Source: Patiria miniata (lineage: Eukaryota > Echinodermata > Asteroidea > Valvatida > Asterinidae). Taken from it: DNA of 64,000 nt. The notes under the pieces were generated by a model. The model was not told the origin of the DNA and did not search any database. It saw only the letters and a list, made by a program, of their open reading frames with translations. Numbering within the stretch: position 1 is the stretch's first letter; every line of letters starts with the position of its first letter. The translations under genes were made by a program, and so were the position numbers. The stretch spans positions 24,293,334 through 24,357,333 of the forward strand of contig NW_024037074.1 in NCBI RefSeq assembly GCF_015706575.1, read 5' to 3'. Below are positions 46,615 through 64,000 of the stretch, one piece after another.

Positions 46615-46669
46615 AATGAAGCAATTATAAAACAGTCAAGAATCTTGACTGTTTTATAATTGCTTCATT
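46615..46669. repeat. Perfect 26-bp inverted repeat with 3-base loop, 3' of COA3
   Basis: Arm 46615-46640 (aatgaagcaattataaaaca then gtcaag) is exactly complementary to 46644-46669, around the loop aat. It begins 243 bp after the COA3 stop codon, so it may lie in the 3' untranslated region and would form a very stable RNA hairpin. It could also be a tiny fold-back element. Confidence 0.9.
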
Positions 46670-46671
46670 GT

Positions 46672-49600
46672 TACATCTAGCAGGTCATGTAAATTAGTTA
46701 TAAATCAGTTGAAATGTATCAGTCTTAAATTTAATCCTAATCCCTTGGCATTTTTTTCCCAAATAGCTTCCCCGATTGTCAAAAATCGCCAGTTGTATTC
46801 TTAAGTTCTAAATCCATAAAACCATGCAATGCTGAATTTGGTTTTCTATCAGAATTGTGAGGTCGGGATTAAGATGAAAAAAAGATGTTTTGGATGAAAC
46901 AATTGGTCCTATTGTACATTACTTATTGCATAAGTGCATCTACAATTTCTACATGTACAAAGAAAACGTGCCAGTAAGTTGTCATGCGCTTCTCCTAGTC
47001 TTCGTACAAGATTGGATTTAAATTATGTCTCCCTAGAAAGCAGATGATCCCTGGTAAGCGTTTGGGGCAAAAATCAAAATCAGGTCTTGGACTTAGACTT
47101 TCATTCTTCTTTCAAGTTGCACAAGACCATTAAACATCCATCCATCCGCCAGTCTGGTTCGATGCTTTTCAAGTCAACTAGTTTCACTGGTCCAAAGATT
47201 CTTTAAAAAAGAAAGAATTAGGATGCACCTTCAAACCTTCAACTTTACTGCTATTACATGTAGAACTAAACTGATACTTGTTACTGATGTTTTGGAAGCA
47301 AAAATTTATGTTTGTATAAAGATCTATGAGATTCAGATTAGTGTTTTCTATTGCTTTTTGGGGGTTGAGGTTGGAAGGGGGCGGGAAATTGTATTTTTTT
47401 TTCATAAAGCTAAATTTGTCAGCTTCTGGGTGTTTAAACACTTGCCGAGAACAATGGACATTTTGTAATAGGTGTCGCAGCACTAGTACTACTTCGCCTT
47501 TTGAACATTTCAAAGGTCTTGATTATTCTTTCGAGTAACCCTAGAAAGGGAGTGCTTTTTAGTCCCACTCCCCAGCAATAATTGGGATCGTGAGCAATAG
47601 ATCCACTTTATACAATTCATGTTAATGTAAAAGAGTGCTGCCTGTAAGATAAGCTTGCCGCAGCAGCAACCTGTAGACCTTATCCACGAGGAAGCCATTT
47701 TCGATCGTGTTCCCTGAATCTATCTTATACATTGTAAACTGTTGAACGGGAAAGCGCCAGACTATTTTATGATTGGCGTGCGTTCCAAGCCTCACTTTCA
47801 GTTTTTTTCCCAAAATGTGGCTTAAACATTAGAGTACGTTTGTTTACAAGTTTACTATTATTCATCATAGCTGACTGGTATTAATTTGTAATTAATTTTA
47901 TTTCATTGCTTTCATTTCTAAATGAAGATTTAACCTCGCTTTCAATTTAACATGGCCGATGCGTGAATAAAGTCTATTGTGTCTGGGAAGAGTTTTGTTT
48001 CAAATATAGGTTTTTTTTGTATATGTTCTTTTTTAAACAGACAGATGCAGAGTAGAAACTGCATTATTTACAAAGTTTTTGTAGAGGAAATGTCTTCAGC
48101 TCTGTCTTAGTCGGGCAAGAATATATTAAAGCCCTGCCATTTGTTTCCACTGAATAAATTTTCTGGGATGAAATCCCAACAACAATGTTAAATTTCAAAA
48201 ATCAAATGTGTTTTTCTTCAAGTCTTGGATGGAATCATTGGATTGAGAAATATCGTCGTCAACAGGGAATCACTAATTTGCTAATATCCCATATTATTGT
48301 TTTCGGACTACCTTTTAATATTTTGTAATTATAAAAAAGTATATCAAGCCAACATCAAATGAAATGTTTTGATTTGCATTTATTTACTACCAACATCCAA
48401 ACCAAAACTGGTCATTTTCATTTGTACAGTTTACAAGAAACCTACCTACACAATTCAATATCTGTGATGCTTATGCAGATTTACAAGTATGTATGTGAGG
48501 CATGAATATAAATTATAATAAACCTGTTCCACATTTTCAGGAATTGAAGTAAATCTCACATTTTTCTTTTCTACAAGTGGCTAGTCCAATGGAATAAAAC
48601 AGTTGGCAATATATGCTGATCTAAAAGTACACAAGATGTGTTCAGTTTGTAAGATTCTGTTTGATTCAGCGGGGTTACTTTCAAGAGGTTCAAAAGCTTA
48701 TGGACTGATCTTTAGGAATCTGCTGGCATATATTATAGACCCGTGCTGTGCAAGGGGATATTCTATTGACTAAAAAAAAACAGCATTAAGTTGGAAATTG
48801 CCATTTTGCAGTACAATGGGGCAAAGCCAAAATTTGAAGGGGTGGTCTTTTTTTTTTCAGGTGAACCTCAATCTTGAAGTCCTGTTCTACAACTTTTTCC
48901 ATTTTTGTTTTTTGTTTTGTTCAAACATCTTTAAAACCTCCATGTATTTTCATCCCGTTGAATATTCATTCACTATAATACAACAGCGGCATCTTTAAAA
49001 TGCCATTTTCTCATAAATTTAACAACTTCAATTTAGTTGGCAGTCCTATTTCTATACCTGAACTCAGTACCCCTAAAGTGTAATAATAACTCATTAGAGA
49101 TCTCTTGTTCTGCAGAATCCAGAAAAAAATCTCTCTAGAAAGTCTAACTTTACATGTACGTTCATTTTGTAGTGACCAAAACGCGCAGGGAAGAACAAGC
49201 AAAATTCAGGTACATTTATATATACATGTATACATTATCAGATCGTCATGAACCTCCAGATAAAGAAAAATGGGTCGTGTCCACATAAATGGCCGAGACC
49301 AGCAACGGACTCTGTGAAAGAACAATTTATGTCGCTACTGGTTCGTGTGCGCATTGCATGAACTTTGGGTTACGTCGGCAATGTGTTCCAATGTCTCTCC
49401 CAGTGGTCACCCCCAGCTCTCCCTTTGTAACCGTTGAGGGGGTACTTATGCAGAGTCCATTTCCATAGAGTACCAAAGTGAATACATCACACGCAAAATT
49501 TTGTGTGTATACTTAAAAAGACATTAGCGCGCGATTCAGCCCGTGAACCAACATGCATGCGTACTCCATTCATTTGCACTACATTTCCCGGTTCTAAATG

Positions 49601-49729
49601 ACGTCACACTTCGGTACTCTATAGATAGCCATATTCATTGTATATAGCTCTATTCATTGTATGAATTGTATACGGTTAAAAGGGTCGTTCAGATGCTTGT
49701 TGGACAAGAATCCAAATTGGTTTCACATT
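46672..49729. other. Region between convergent COA3 and MCM6
   Basis: There is no further gene. AATAAA at 47966-47971, followed by GT-rich text, is a possible COA3 polyadenylation signal, and reverse-strand candidates for MCM6 are numerous and cannot be ranked. Near 49,420 a ccctttgtaaccgttgaggg repeat matches one near 22,040. Confidence 0.35.
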
Positions 49730-62572
<12,843 letters not shown>

Positions 62573-62931
62573 CTAAAAATAAAGTAAAAACAGCTAGGAA
62601 ATTGAGCATAAGGAATTTGCCATTTGATAAATTTTGTACAATTGTTAACACAACAACATGATCAACAACAATATTATTGTCAATAACTTCACTGACCACA
62701 CTTTTATTTGATGGCTTGGTTCATCAATGTTCATACTATTACTAACGTCAGATGTTAGGCTGTGAATTGGCCAAAGTTGGACACATTTCAACTCTGCAAA
62801 TTTCTGCACTTGTTTAATATGTCATGTATTTATAGGCTTAATGTTGGCATTAAATTTGTTTTTCACATGTTTTGTGAGAACTAGGCCTACAACGTGCAGG
62901 TCACATGTCTCTTACTGCAAAAAAAAGTGGT

Positions 62932-63657
62932 AGGAAAGTCACATTTTCTTTGAAAGTGCATTTCAAAATTACAACAAACATGAGTTAATCTGAAGAAAAA
63001 GACTGCTTTAGAAAGTCACATTTTCTTTGAAAGTGTGTTTTAAAATTGGTAGTGGATATTTAGCCGGAGACGGCAAACCTTTAGTAAATGTTAGCTTGCC
63101 GGATATGCACTGAACATGCGCAGTTACTGTTTTTTTTTTACTTAGACATTTTCCGGTGACAAATTTTAGTCTGGCTCCATGCCAACATTTTCGTTGTAAC
63201 TTCGTGTTCAAAAGATGGGAATCAGACCATTTTACAATTTCGGACTTTATTTCCCTTTAAAATAATCCTCCAAAGCCACAATTCTGAAAAAAAAATGTAA
63301 TACTCTGCAATAAAATGTTTGAGACATGTTAAAATAATGAAAGAAGGATATTCTTATTTTTTGGGGAGGGGGAAAAAACCTTAGAAATGTCGCCAGCGGG
63401 GATCGAACTCGGGTTCTCCCACTCATGAGATCCGTTGCTTATCCACTAGACCACAGGTGCTACACAACCGTTGCTGGTAATTTAATATATCTTATAATTC
63501 AGCCCTATCTTAGAGAGTACAGCGCCCTCTGTTGATAGGGATTGCCGCCGGCAAACCTTTAGTAAACGTTAGCTTGCCGGGATTACCGCCGGCAATATAT
63601 CCACTATCTTCAAAATTACAACAAACATGAGTTAATATGAAGAAAAAGACTGCTTTA
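62932..63657. repeat. Tandem 76-bp repeat interrupted by a TIR element
   Basis: A unit beginning aagtcacattttctttgaaa and ending gaaaaagactgctttag occurs once intact (about 62,933-63,010). It occurs a second time split by the element at 63048-63611: its left part is at about 63,012-63,047 and its right part at 63,612-63,657. Confidence 0.8.
63048..63611. mobile_element. TIR element with internal tRNA-like segment, copy 2
   Basis: It is a 564-bp relative of 12533-13100. It has inverted ends ggtagtggatat and atatccactatc, subterminal ggcaaacctttagtaaa hairpins at both sides, and a minus-strand tRNA-like segment (about 63,462-63,390) with A box TGGTCTAGTGG and B box GAGTTCGATCCCC. The flanks share aaaatt (63042-63047 and 63612-63617), a likely target duplication. 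It lies upstream of the first visible MCM6 exon, presumably in intron 1. Confidence 0.85.
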
Positions 63658-63854
63658 GCCTGCAAAAGTCACTTTAATAGACCCCTACTTGACAGTCACC
63701 TGCAAAAACAGACAATGACAGAACTCAAAAAAGAGGTGTCCTAAAGATAAGGATAGCATTGGAGCTGGAGTTACTCAAGCTACCAGTAGGCCTATATGTG
63801 CCTGAAAAAATATGAAAGTGAATATCATCACAAACTTAAACTTGACATTTTGTT

Positions 63855-64000
63855 TAAAGGGAATATACATCATTTGCTTTTGCTGTAATTTTCAGAAATG
63901 GATGGAATTGGGGGGTTGGAAATATAAAGCAAATATAGATGCACTAACTTTTTGAAGGTTTTGGGTTTGAAAATGCTATAAAAACCAAGAAAAACGATCA
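63855..64000 (+). repeat. Partial copy of the palindrome-bearing dispersed repeat
   Basis: Text from tttaaagggaatatacatca to gctgtaattttcagaaatgg is the reverse complement of 10,545-10,600, and it also resembles the text near 28,530. The copy continues past the window edge, so the palindromic core is not visible. Confidence 0.55.

Noticed and set aside
63390..63462. tRNA gene (loop would read CAT)
   Set aside because: The anticodon stem does not pair, and the segment is part of a repeated TIR element also found at 12.9 kb.
62573..64000. First coding exon of MCM6
   Set aside because: I searched the minus strand for the expected short N-terminal segment ending one codon before FTVDGE and found no candidate with a suitable donor. 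It is probably beyond the right edge.

Overview
This window looks like nuclear DNA from an animal. It holds long introns with GT..AG boundaries, genes spread over 9-13 kb, tRNA-derived SINE-like repeats and many short inverted-repeat transposons. The protein-coding content is metazoan (POFUT2, COA3, MCM6). A single-coding-exon sulfotransferase-like gene of a type I associate with echinoderms, hemichordates and amphioxus suggests an invertebrate deuterostome. That placement is an inference and I do not name a species.

Layout. 1-2870 is a satellite of about 219 bp units that runs off the left edge. 3.1-4.3 kb holds a direct repeat, a 31-bp minisatellite and a 135-bp tandem repeat. 4.66-7.73 kb is an AT-rich array of a 60-70 bp unit with an orientation switch near 5.04 kb. 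7.7-11.8 kb is repeat-rich with no convincing gene. POFUT2 occupies 11,819-20,992 (+): eight coding positions, of which position 4 is present as two alternative 67-nt exons. 21-40.7 kb is gene-poor and full of mobile elements: hAT-like MITEs, Tc1/mariner-like fold-back elements and a near-identical 2.16-kb tandem duplication. A sulfotransferase-like gene lies at 41,428-42,327 (+), with a plausible TATA box and non-coding first exon. COA3 has two exons at 44,885-46,371 (+). MCM6 fills 49,730-62,572 (-) with 17 visible exons; its first coding exon is beyond the right edge.

The genes do unrelated housekeeping or metabolic jobs: ER O-fucosylation of thrombospondin repeats, a putative sulfotransferase or relative, mitochondrial complex IV assembly, and the replicative helicase. 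They do not form an operon-like system. COA3 and MCM6 are arranged tail to tail.

The most interesting observation is the POFUT2 exon 4a/4b pair. Both are 67 nt, have the same phases, are homologous (16 of 23 residues identical) and have good splice sites. Using both, or neither, creates an immediate in-frame stop, so the reading frame allows only one at a time. Other notable signals are a palindrome kept by paired changes between copies of a dispersed repeat, a TIR element carrying a tRNA-like segment that interrupts a tandem repeat, a tandem duplication whose junction contains 109 bp identical to a site 5.7 kb away, and a perfect 26-bp hairpin just 3' of COA3.
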